DNA of 64,000 nt, from the NCBI GenBank assembly GCA_035771165.1, contig JAWNZC010000230.1, positions 1 through 64,000 on the forward strand, written 5' to 3'. The notes under the pieces are model-generated. The model was not told the origin of the DNA, did no database searches, and saw only the letters and a program-made list of their open reading frames with translations. Positions within the stretch are counted from its first letter, which is position 1; each line of letters starts with the position of its first letter. Origin of the DNA: Paragorgia papillata (taxonomy: Eukaryota > Cnidaria > Anthozoa > Scleralcyonacea > Coralliidae). The position numbers were made by a program, and so were the translations under genes. Shown here piece by piece: positions 49,601 to 59,800 of the stretch.

Positions 49601-52291
49601 GAGTGGTCTGTGCAAGTTGTGGTCAGTACCTGACTGTTCTTTGATTAGGACATTACGAGGTAATACACTTGCACAAGTTTGTACAGAGATTATACTCCTG
49701 ACACTTGATACATGACAGAAGTTGATGGACGTAGTAATTCTGTTGTGGCGAATAAGTATGAAGGGTTAATTTTCATGGTTTTGCCATTTTTTCAGGACAT
49801 AATTCAAGGGTTGGTGGAATTGTATTTCACCCTCAGGCCACGATTTCCCTGGACACTAGTTCACCATGCATGGCGTCATGTGGAGCTGATGGCGATGTGA
49901 AGCTTTGGTCACTGGAGTCGTAAGTAGCATTTGGTTTTTGGGGGTTTTTCTTTCTTTTCTCTCTTACATTTTCAATCCTGACAGTATCTTGAAAAAGTCT
50001 TTAGTGTCATTCGAAATTTGCTTAATAATCTTTTGCCGGATTTGCCTAATCGCCGGTTTGCGCGTTTTGCCTAATTGTTTGCTCGTTTTGCCTAATCGTT
50101 TGCTCGTTTTGCCTAATTGTTTGCTCGTTTTGCCTAATCGTTTGCTCGTTTTGCCTAATCGTTTGCTCGTTTTGCCTAATTGTTTGCTCGTTTTGCCTAA
50201 TCGTTTGCTCGTTTTGCCTAATCGTTTGCTCGTTTTGCCTAATCGTTTGCTCGTTTTGCCTAATCGTTTGCGCGTTTTGCCTAATTGTTTGCGCGTTTTG
50301 CCTAATAATTGCGCAATTCCATCGTATCATATCTTCTTTGTTTTCTCTCCCTTGTTCTATCTTTAGCTTCAATTTTTTTTCCAAACTACGCTTTTCCACT
50401 TCTTCTATTTTCATCTGCCACTCTACTGTGGATTCGTTCTTCTACTCTGCATTTTGCTACATGTATTTCTATTTCTATTTCAGTGACACTCCAATCGCCA
50501 ACATCGAAGGCCACGACAAACGTGTGTCCCGCGTGGCTTATCATCCCTCGGGACGATTTCTCGCTTCATGTTGGTGAGTGTTGAATAAAACATCAATCTG
50601 GTACACCCCTGGAAGTCAAGATAGATGCGTATTTTTGAAACCCAGAACCAGTCAGCTCTATATATACCTGGATTGATATCTTTATCGCGGAAAACGTGCC
50701 TATACATAAAAATAGGTACGCAATGCGTGCAAGTATCTGCTTCGTAGCGGTAATGATAAATGAACAGTCTTGTAGTGAACATGTTTTATTTTCGGTGAAC
50801 TGCATTTTTTGATAACCCACGTTTGGTAGACTATTCTTAAAAGGTTTTCTCTGTTCTGTCTGATATAGTTTTCTTTTCTTTTTTGTTGTAATCTTGTATG
50901 ATATTTTGTTATTCATAACTTACTGTTTGTTGCAGTTTTGATAATTCTTGGCGACTATGGGACCTAAATCAACTAAAGGAAGTACTCCATCAGGTGCATA
51001 ACATGTTTTATTGGCTACTGTGCGTGCTCCATCACTCAATGGAGCATGGTAATTTCAAATGTAATGAGAAACTCATTTTTTAAATAAATATTGTTTTCCG
51101 TTGTTTTGTGTCTGATTCTCTGTTATAAAAGAAATGGTTCATGGTTTGGCGTACTCCATTGAGTAATGGTCGCACTTGGGAAGTTGAGAGAGCACTCAAA
51201 AATCTAGAGTTGTTCTCGGCTACGTCTCGACCAACTCTTACGCTTTTTTCGTGCTCTCCGAACCTCCCGCGTGCATCCATAACTCGATGGAGCATGCCAA
51301 ACCATGAACCATTTCTTAAATATTTTTACAATGTTAATTTTCACAATGTTCAAAATGTCTTTTGATTAAATAGCACGATGTTTTTGTCTTCTCAGGAAGG
51401 TCATTCTCGAGAAGTATACGATATTGCTTTTCACCCAGATGGCTCACTCGCTGGAACATGGTGAGTTACGCTTAGAAAATTCAAAAGAAACGAATGAATC
51501 AGGCCAAAGAACGGCCAACAAAGCTAATAAACAACATTTAAGCTAACTTTTTCATCTACTATTTTAAATTCACCATTCATCAGACAATCCTGACCAGATG
51601 TTCTTAAGTCAAAATCGCCAAAAACAGAATATTGTCCCAACACTTTTGGCCAGGATTACTGATTAGGAACATCTCTAGAACGTATAACGTAGTACATACT
51701 TTAATTAATTAATAATTCATGAAGAAAATTCAAAAGAAACGAATGTTTAATCCGCTGTTGTAAATATATATATATTTATATAGTGGTTGTTGTTTTTGAA
51801 ATTGTTGTTTTTCGTTTATTTCTCACAGTGGTTTAGATGCTCGTGGTTTAGTTTGGGACTTACGGACAGGACAATGCATCATGCCTTTAGATGGTCATTT
51901 AAAAAAAGTTTTAGCAATTGATTTTGCTCCTAACGGGTATAAACATTTTCTCTTTTTTATTAATGTAGTTATTCCATTGAAATTCTGTAATAAATATAAT
52001 GTTATGATTTGATTTAGTTATCATGTTGCAACTGGTAGCGAAGATCAAAAAGTTATGATTTGGGATTTGCGGAAAAGAAAAAGTGTTTACACCATTCCAG
52101 CTCACAATAATCTTATATCGTACGTCAAGTTCCACGGTGAGAACTTGAAATGAAATTGCTCTGTCTTTGTTCTTATCGTTTATTTTGCTTGGCTGGTATT
52201 TATTTCTTGTTATGGTGTTGTGGTTGTTGTTGTTGGTGGTGGTGTTGGTGCCTTGGTGGTGGTGGTGGTGGTGGTGTTTGTGTTGTTGTTG

Positions 52292-52323
<32 letters not shown>

Positions 52324-52403
52324 GGTGGTGTTGTTTGTGTTGTTGTTGCTGTTGGTGGTGGTTGTGTTGTTGTTGTTGGTGGTGGTGGTGGTGGTGGTGT
52401 TGC

Positions 52404-52464
<61 letters not shown>

Positions 52465-53628
52465 GGTGTTGTTGTTTGTGTTGTTGTTGCTGTTGGTGGT
52501 GGTTGTGTGTTGTTGGTGGTGGTGGTGGTGGTGTTGGTGTTGCTGTTGTTGTTGTTGTTGTTGTTGTTGTTGGTAGTGGTAGTGGTGTTGGTGTTGGTGG
52601 TGGTGTTATTGGTGTTGTTGTTGTTGGTGGTGGTGGGAGTGGTGTTGTTTGTCGTGATGGTGTTGTTGTTGGTGGTGGTGGTGTTGTTTGTGTCGGTGGT
52701 GTTGTTTGTGTTGTTGTTGGTGGTGTTGGTGGTGTTGTTGTTTGTGTTGTTGTTATTGGTGGTGGGAGTGGTAGTATACGTAGTGGTGTTGATGGTGGAG
52801 TGGTAGTATACGTAATGGTGTTGATGGTGGTGTTGTTAGAGCTAATAATGATGGTGGTGTGATTAGATTTGATACTTATGTTAGTCAATCATTATTTTAG
52901 ATCAGTATCTTTTATCTGGTTCATACGACTGCAAAGTAAAAGTAAGTTGATTTAACGTGTACTTCTTGAAGCTTTCACTTGTGGCTTGTGTCACCTGTGC
53001 CTCTCTTCTTTAGGTGTGGACTCATCCTGGTTGGATTCCTTTAAAAACATTAGCTGGTCATGAACAGAAAGTTTCTTGTGTCGATATTTCACCAGGTTGG
53101 TGTGGCTTACACCATATTTGTTGTTTTTTTTATTCATCGACTAATCAGCTCATATAATCAGGTCATATTGTTTGAATTTTATTCGACGAAACTGCGACGT
53201 GTAACTCGATTAATTCGACAGACGAATTAAATTGGTCTCAGCAATTAAATTCGTCGGAGTCAGAAGGATAATGCGACGGTAATGCGTGTTCGAGTTACGC
53301 GAATTATCGTCGCGTCCAATTAAATGCCTCTCTTCTGTCTGCGACAATTCGGCGCCATATTTGCAAGGAATCGTTTTTAGGCTCAATGCGTCCAAGTAAA
53401 ACCAATAAAATTCGACTGAAATTCGACGTTTAACTCGACGTCGCATTTACGTCGCATTACCGACGAAGTTAATTCGAATTAAGTTCGTCTTAATTTAAAT
53501 TCATGTATCAGTGTGCTACGTTTAGCGTAGGTCTATAAAATATTTAATGTCAAATGTTCTTTCCAGATGGTCAATACATTGCCTCTAGCTCGTTTGACAG
53601 AACATTCAAACTTTGGTCAGCGGAGTAA
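49601..53628 (+). CDS. PRPF4: U4/U6 snRNP protein PRPF4 (Prp4), C-terminal WD40 half, clean copy
   Basis: PRPF4 is a spliceosomal protein of the U4/U6 di-snRNP and tri-snRNP. Its WD40 propeller binds partners such as PRPF3 in the nucleus. Ten exons with GT-AG borders join in one frame: 49601-49659, 49796-49919, 50484-50573, 50936-50993, 51396-51460, 51829-51936, 52018-52136, 52901-52935, 53014-53095, 53567-53628 (TAA). Together they give about 266 residues. Key pieces are [132 protein letters not shown] and [12 protein letters not shown]. These include seven WD-type blade ends. The family is about 520 residues, so the N-terminal half (PRP4-like motif and helices) is absent. The first exon starts in phase 2, so an upstream exon must exist, but I could not find it within the 6 kb of repeats to the left. 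The junction YDCK/VWTHPGW is about two residues shorter than usual. Introns hold a 21-bp array and a TTG/GGT tract. No AATAAA lies close after the stop. Confidence 0.93.
49978..49985. other. Empty hAT target site (CTGACAGT)
   Basis: A single CTGACAGT in the PRPF4 intron of copy C. At exactly this place copies A and B have the 2.4-kb element flanked by two CTGACAGT. The uninterrupted site gives the pre-insertion state. Confidence 0.85.
50041..50313. repeat. 21-bp minisatellite in a PRPF4 intron (copy C, clean)
   Basis: About 13 regular units of TCGTTTGCTCG plus TTTTGCCTAA, with a T/C variant (CTAATTGTTTG against CTAATCGTTTG). Because 21 is a multiple of three, every frame without a stop stays open. 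This yields spurious LPNRLLV and RQNEQTI repeat peptides on the two strands. Confidence 0.92.
52208..52860. repeat. TTG/GGT trinucleotide tract in a PRPF4 intron (copy C, clean)
   Basis: About 650 bases of alternating TTG-rich and GGT-rich blocks between the exons ending at 52,136 and starting at 52,901. Purine/pyrimidine composition is strongly strand-biased (G/T on +). Long frames in all directions are by-products. Confidence 0.92.
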
Positions 53629-53800
53629 TTCCCTTGTATTGATGTCTTGAAAGAACATGGATATTTCAGGTAGAAAATCAACCGTTAGACCAACCTCGTA
53701 CCCATGGTCTTCCGTTAGACGTACGGCAGACAGTCATTTGTAATGATCGTTTTTGAAAAATGTTGCTTTGTATAGATTAGCTGGATCTTCATTAGGCGTA

Positions 53801-53953
53801 AAGCTGGTTTTCCACTAGGCGACTTTTTTCGCGCGAAGCGACTTTTTCTTTTGTCTCATGAGCTCTGAGCTGGAACTAATCAGAAATCTATTGAATTCGA
53901 ACAAAAGAAAGTCGCTTCGCGCGAAAAAAAATCGCCTAGTGGAAAACCGGCTT
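53801..53953. mobile_element. Hairpin MITE with CGCGCGAAGCGA arms
   Basis: Left AAGCTGGTTTTCCACTAGGC then GACTTTTTTCGCGCGAAGCG. The right arm is the mirror image ending TAGTGGAAAACCGGCTT. The loop is about 45 bases. It sits 170 bases downstream of the PRPF4 stop codon. Confidence 0.75.
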
Positions 53954-54256
53954 AAAATGTCGCGCGTTTGACTTTTTTCTTTTATCTTGTGAGTTTCCAT
54001 GTTGGAGAGGGCGAAAACTATTCAATTTGTTGTACAATAGAAAACTCTTTTATGAAAAGACAACGCTAGCTATGACTAACTGTTCTGGAAATTTTTGAGT
54101 GACTGTTTTAGTCTCTATCGTCTACACTACGGGTAACTTAGCCTGACTTCGCATTTCAATCTGGATTGAAACTCAATCCCGGATTCATGTAAACGGCCCC
54201 TAAGTCTTTAAAGTGCCTATGTCATCCTCAGGGACTTTACATATTTATACTAATTG

Positions 54257-54488
54257 GAACGTTCTGAGAAGATTTGTAATATATCTTCTCAGGCGAAAAT
54301 TTCATCTTCATGGATTTTCCCCCCGTTAAAGTTGACGGAAGTGACGTCGAAGGAGGAATTTCTCTATATGAAAACCACTTTACAGATTCCTCTTTTGACG
54401 TCACTTCCGTCAACTTTAACGGCAAAAATTCCATGAAGATGAAATTTTCGCCTGAGAAGATATATTACAAATCTTCTCAGAATGTTCC
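54257..54488. mobile_element. Hairpin MITE with GTTGACGGAAGTGACGTC arms
   Basis: Arms of about 95 bases: GGAACGTTCTGAGAAGATTT, CTTCTCAGGCGAAAATTTCA and CGTTAAAGTTGACGGAAGTG, then mirror images. The loop includes GGAGGAATTTCTCTATATG. Confidence 0.75.
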
Positions 54489-55165
54489 AAAGATCGAGAA
54501 TCAAAACCTTAACGAGTTTTATCCAGTTGCGAAACATATTGTGTCTAAATAATTAACCATCACACAGGTGACCAGTTTTCGTATGAATAATACGCTACAA
54601 TGCACGCTAGTTGACATCTGGCATGCTGATAGGAAATGTGTAGTGTTTAAATGTCATTTTGTTTAGCTAAATACATTTTTTTTCTCATACTATTGTCAGG
54701 ATTTAAATTTCAGTTTCCGGCAACGTGACAGTAAGTTGTTGCCTGTTTAGTGTTATTCATTTAGGAATTATTGCGGACGATCTTGTAATCGGGATGAAAG
54801 CAACGCTGATGAATCATGATACTGACATATAAAAAGGCTTGCAACATAAAAACAAGTAGTTTATTGCATTAGTTATCTAGAAAACAACTCAATTACCGTC
54901 ACAGTCGGTGAAATCTCTTCCTAATTTACCCCATCAGGATTTCAAATTATAGGCCGTCCAACTGACGCCAAAGAATAAACAAGGTTATAAATTTACATAC
55001 ATTCTGTTTTATGTTTGGTCTTACTATAAACATTGAGGCTCAGTGAACTTCGTAGTTTTGCGCAATAAAACGTTATTTTGGCTGTCGATATTAAGAGGAG
55101 AGCTAAGACGACGCTTTTATGTACATATATATGTCAAGAAGAACCGTTTATCGATTATATTATTT

Positions 55166-55531
55166 ATAGAGCAAAGTGAAAAGCTGGTAAACTGCCGAGT
55201 GACAGAGCGAAGAGCGTCAAAAAGAGCAAAGCCCTTCATCAGAGTAAGGGGCTGCGGTTCATATGAAGTGGGCTAGCTCGATTAACCGGGTTGGTTTTAT
55301 GTCACGAAAATCTTATTACGACTATTTGAGAAAGGCAGAATGATATAACAAAGCAAAATTGGCTTCGTTTTTCTGTAAGCATAGCCACACAGGGTATTCT
55401 AATTCTTTTTTGCGGTCGTAGAAAGGTTTTCGTAACATAAAACCAGCCCGCGGTAACTGGGCTAGCCCGCCTCATGAACAACCCCTAAAATGTGATGGGA
55501 AAGAGTTTAGCATCTTTTTACTTTGCTCTAC
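55166..55531. mobile_element. Possible MITE with TAGAGCAAAGT ends
   Basis: TAGAGCAAAGTGAAAAG at the left is matched by CTTTTTACTTTGCTCTA at the right. Inside are AAGCCCTTCATCAGAGTAAG and a GC-rich CCAGCCCGCGGTAACTGGGC hairpin. It lies at the right end of copies B (36,074-36,458) and C, just before their similarity ends. Confidence 0.5.
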
Positions 55532-55560
55532 CCGAAACACTACATACGCAGGCAGCACTC

Positions 55561-56420
55561 TACGTTTTGACATTTGTCGGTTCCCGTAACGGTTATATAC
55601 CAACAATTTGTAGCTAAAATATAACACAATTACGTTTAGCTATCTTTTTTTCTCATACATAATAAACGGTCGTAGTATTATTTGACTTCATATGGCATGT
55701 CGGCCATTATATCGGTTACATTTTACAATACTGATCACGTGGAAACAGAATTCATCTTTTTAATTTTGTGACATTATTTTTCGAAATAATTGTTATTTTT
55801 ATAAACATACTGTAGTGTTTTAAGGTTTAGGAATATTCGTATATAGTGTATAGTTTTCTATGTGTTATTAAACGATTATGAACGTATAGCTATACGCACG
55901 TAACTCATTTATTAAGAAAACCAATTGACAAATTGAAGTCTATATATCTTACAAACTATTTTTGCTGGATGGTCTTTTGACGTTGTAAAAACTTTCGAAC
56001 TCTGCGATTAATGATTTCTCTACATATGTGTTGTGATCATGTTATTTTTTTATTAAAATATACTAAAAATTGTTTACACTTTGTAAGATAAATATATTCA
56101 TTCAAAATCCCCATAATATAATTTATTGGACGGACCTCTTTAAATTCGAGAAAACTGGCGTATATAGTTTATAGCAAAATTTGAACGTAAATGGTGCGTG
56201 TAATGACTATGGAATCAATCATTCTTTTCTCATTAAACTTTGATTCCAACTTCAACGATTTATTCACTCGTGCTCGGCAAAAGCTGGAGAAGAAAAGCAA
56301 AGCAATTAGCTGCGAGTGACGGTGTTCTTATGCATATTCAGAACAGTGTTTGATTATTTAAGTTGAAAGGATAAAAATTAGCATATCTTGAAGGGTTGTG
56401 TGGAAATATCGCTTTCCTCT
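55561..56420. other. AT-rich intergenic sequence
   Basis: Single-copy sequence between the duplicated unit and the calcium channel gene. No ORF, RNA gene or clear repeat was recognised. The channel promoter should lie here or just downstream, but I cannot point to a TATA box or initiator with confidence. Confidence 0.5.
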
Positions 56421-56733
56421 GTGCCAGCATAGTTATTCTAAACATGGTTTGGAAACCCGGCAAACTTCAAAGCGGTCAACAATCAAGCTACGATTCATGT
56501 TGAAAGGTACACGAAGGTGCACAAATCCTTTGTTTTAGGTTTATTAATATTTAAACAGTACGGTTGAGCGATTCAACCCAAACGTTGCTATTGGATGATT
56601 GCTTCATTATACAGAAAACACAATATGTTCAGTAACCGTGAAAGTGCACACATTTCCATAAACCTGAACAAAAACATAAAACAATGACTTTTGTTGAGCT
56701 TCCAAACCATGTTTCTATTAACTATGGTGCCAG
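56421..56733. mobile_element. 299-bp MITE with 7-bp target duplication, copy 1
   Basis: The element is 56,428-56,726, starting CATAGTTATTCTAAACATGG and ending CCATGTTTCTATTAACTATG (terminal inverted repeat of about 27 bases with mismatches). GTGCCAG flanks it on both sides (56,421-56,427 and 56,727-56,733). A second 299-bp copy lies at 58,699-58,997. No coding capacity. Confidence 0.85.
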
Positions 56734-56884
56734 GTAGCGTCTGTGGAACGAAGAAAATTACCGAGCGTGTTTGGAAATAATGGATTGATCGCGGGAAATG
56801 ATTTTAATTCGGGTAAAAACTCACGTTAGGAATTCAACATGGGGAGGTCTGTAATATCATAGTTAATATAAATTCTGAAAGCAG

Positions 56885-59800
56885 ATGGCCAGCAATGGCG
56901 AGAGCTCTCAACCTAAAGATATTCGTCCAGTGTTTCAAAGAAGTTTAATGGCTACAAGACAATCGAACTATGCATTATTTTGTTTAACCGAGAGAAGTTT
57001 GGTCCGTCGAGTGGCCAAGTTTATCGTAGATTCCAGATATCCTTTTTTAAGACGTGTATATCAACCTGTAAGTACGTCATTTATACGGCCAAATATATCC
57101 CAACTTTGCTTCTATCACTTGTTAAATATTTATACTGCCGTTAAAATAATTGCGAATTTTGAAAACCAAGCAAGTGTAGAACGCACTTGGCTTTTCAAGT
57201 TTCTCTTTAATCCAAAGCTCGAATAAAAATTACAAAAACAATGTCCCACACCAGTTAATGTTTTAGCATATCGAGAATTTATCATATTGTTCACATGTGA
57301 GCGGTAGAAAATTTTTATTTATTATATGTAGTCATGCGCTTCGTTATAGAAAACGTTGTTCTTTTTTCCCTTGACTTAACTAACAGCATTTGATATCTTT
57401 ATTTTGCTCATTATTACTGCTAACTGTATTGCGTTGGCACTGGACGTTCCACTTCCAAACAATGACAAGACGCAGCTCAAAGATGACTTGGTTTGTTGCT
57501 TCCATATACAATTATATCAATTTCTCGCTGTTTCCACGCAATAAACACAAACATTCTTCCTAACTTATCTTATCTTCTCCTAGGAAATTTGCGACTTGAT
57601 TTTCTTGGTGATTTTTACCATAGAAGCAGTGTTAAAAATTATTGCTTTGGGATTTGTTATATCTCCCGGCTCTTATTTACGCAATGGTTGGAACATTGTT
57701 GACTTTATCGTTGTCGTTACAGGGTAAGATTTAGCTTTTAGCTATTAAAATAATAAATTATAGTACATGAGATATTTTTACTAAAACATTTTTGAGTTTT
57801 TACCGAAGAATTGAATTAACCTTTGCCATACGAGACGCTAACGTCATGCAGGTATACTGGGACTCCGGTGGGTGAACGGATCTATTAGATTGTGTTAATT
57901 TGAAGAACATTTTTATAATAATCTGGGAAATCCAAGACAAACTAAAATATACTAAAATATTTATTTCTAATGCTTTTATAAGACACAAGTGTTTGAAGTG
58001 GATTTTTATAATTATTTCTTAATATTTGTTTCAATATATTTTATACATCGCGTGTTTTTTATTCTTTGGGATAATCTCGAAAACTTAAGGTATAAAGCTG
58101 TCGTTAAATCTACGATTAAGACTGCGCTGTTTGCGATAATTTTAAAGCACGTATTTTAACGCTGAGTGCATGACTCCGGCATTTTATATGGAAAACATTT
58201 TACAAGTTGGAAAAAAACCCCGTTTGTTAAAAACGTTTTGTATATACTGATAAACACGAGGTTGTATTTCGCATGTTTGGTCTTGGAATTATCTTGAGAT
58301 TTCTGGCATTTAAAAGCGACACAACTAATGAGCCTGCTCTCTCCATCTCGAAAACATCAAGTAATATATTCTGTATAAAGATTACGATGATATTACCGTG
58401 TCTGCATCAATATGATGTCATTAATCGATGTACTCAGCAAATTCACGTAATCGAACTACCAACAACTCTTGTCAAGCTCATGCAATCGAGAATGTAGGGA
58501 TTAAAATTTGGCCAAACGCTTTCAACATCGTATTCGACATCATTCAACATTGTTGAACGATGTTGAATAATGTTGAAAGCACGAGTAGCCAAATGAATTC
58601 AACATCGTTCAACATTCATGAATGACAGTTAATTGAACGCGGGCTACCACAAAAGCTGGAATCGACAATATCCCGCATGGCGCATGTCTCTGTTCAACCA
58701 TAGTTATTCTAAACATGGTTTGGAAACCCGGCAAACTTCAAAGCGGTCAACAATCAAGCTACGATTCATGTTGAAAGGTACACGAAGGTGCACAAATCCT
58801 TTGTTTTAGGTTTATTAATATTTAAACAGTACGGTTGAGCGATTCAACCCAAACGTTGCTATTGGATGATTGCTTCATTATACAGAAAACACAATATGTT
58901 CAGTAACCGTGAAAGTGCACACATTTCCATAAACCTGAACAAAAACATAAAACAATGACTTTTGTTGAGCTTCCAAACCATGTTTCTATTAACTATGGTT
59001 CAACAAAGTTGAATGAAATGTGGCCAAATGCGTTCAACACCTTTCAACATTTTGAGAACAATAGAAATGTTGAACGCGTGTTGAACGAAAATTTGAACAT
59101 GTTCAAATTTCGTTCAACAACGTTCAACGTCATTCAACAGGGGTGGCCAAACGCTTTGAACATGTTGAATTCAACAGTGTTGAACGATGTTGAATGAAAT
59201 GTTGAAAGCGTTTGGCCAGGCCTTAAGAACTCGCACATATCTCGTGTATACAATCTTAACGAGTTGACGGTCCGCTAACTGGTATTTTAAAAGCCCTCTC
59301 TGTTCTGAGTATGTAGACACTTCGACGTTTGCCTCGTGAGATGAAGGGCCCCGCTTGAAACGTTCATTATCTCGTTAGCAAAAAATCTCGCCAGTTTACC
59401 ACCTTTTTAGTTTTTACTTTGCTAATCAAAACACCGTTGAGCTATCGGCTATACTGTTACCACAGGGAGCCCAACTCTGACGCCTGTGATGGTCCTTCCT
59501 CTTTTTTTGTTTTATTATATTGAGCTTCTGACTGAAAACCGAGGCCGCTTAACAGTTGTGTAAGCTGGTTAACAATTGGTAATATATGCATATATATGCA
59601 AATTGCAGCGCGCGGTAATTTGAAACTCGAAACAGCTGTTGGGCTTCTGTGCTACGTGAATGGCGCGTGACGCTCACTGAAAGCTGAGACGACTAAACAC
59701 GCAGTGCAATAAGGCCTGTGTTCTTTGTCGTAGTAATTTGAGCTCGAACAAATTGACGTTGGCGGAACACCCGTGGTGTGATAAAACACGCGAGGGAGAA

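Larger units (their letters stand above)
37083..55560 (+). repeat. Copy C of the PRPF4 unit, direct, clean from about 42,250
   Basis: This is the third copy. Its left 5 kb (37,083-42,250) is as noisy as A and B and contains two nonsense-like blocks. From about 42,250 it is clean: PRPF4 exons join in frame and tandem repeats are regular. It ends where B ends, at the bases CATACGCAGGCAG, and then continues into single-copy sequence leading to the calcium channel gene. It has no hAT insertion in the PRPF4 intron. Confidence 0.85.

Noticed and set aside
49905..50414. Repeat protein with LPNRLLV or RQNEQTI motif
   Set aside because: The 21-bp minisatellite has a period divisible by three and no stops. 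It lies in an intron and both strands are equally open.
51911..52888. 325-codon minus-strand frame rich in Q, T, P and H
   Set aside because: It spans an intron and two PRPF4 exons on the wrong strand. Its length comes only from the triplet repeat.
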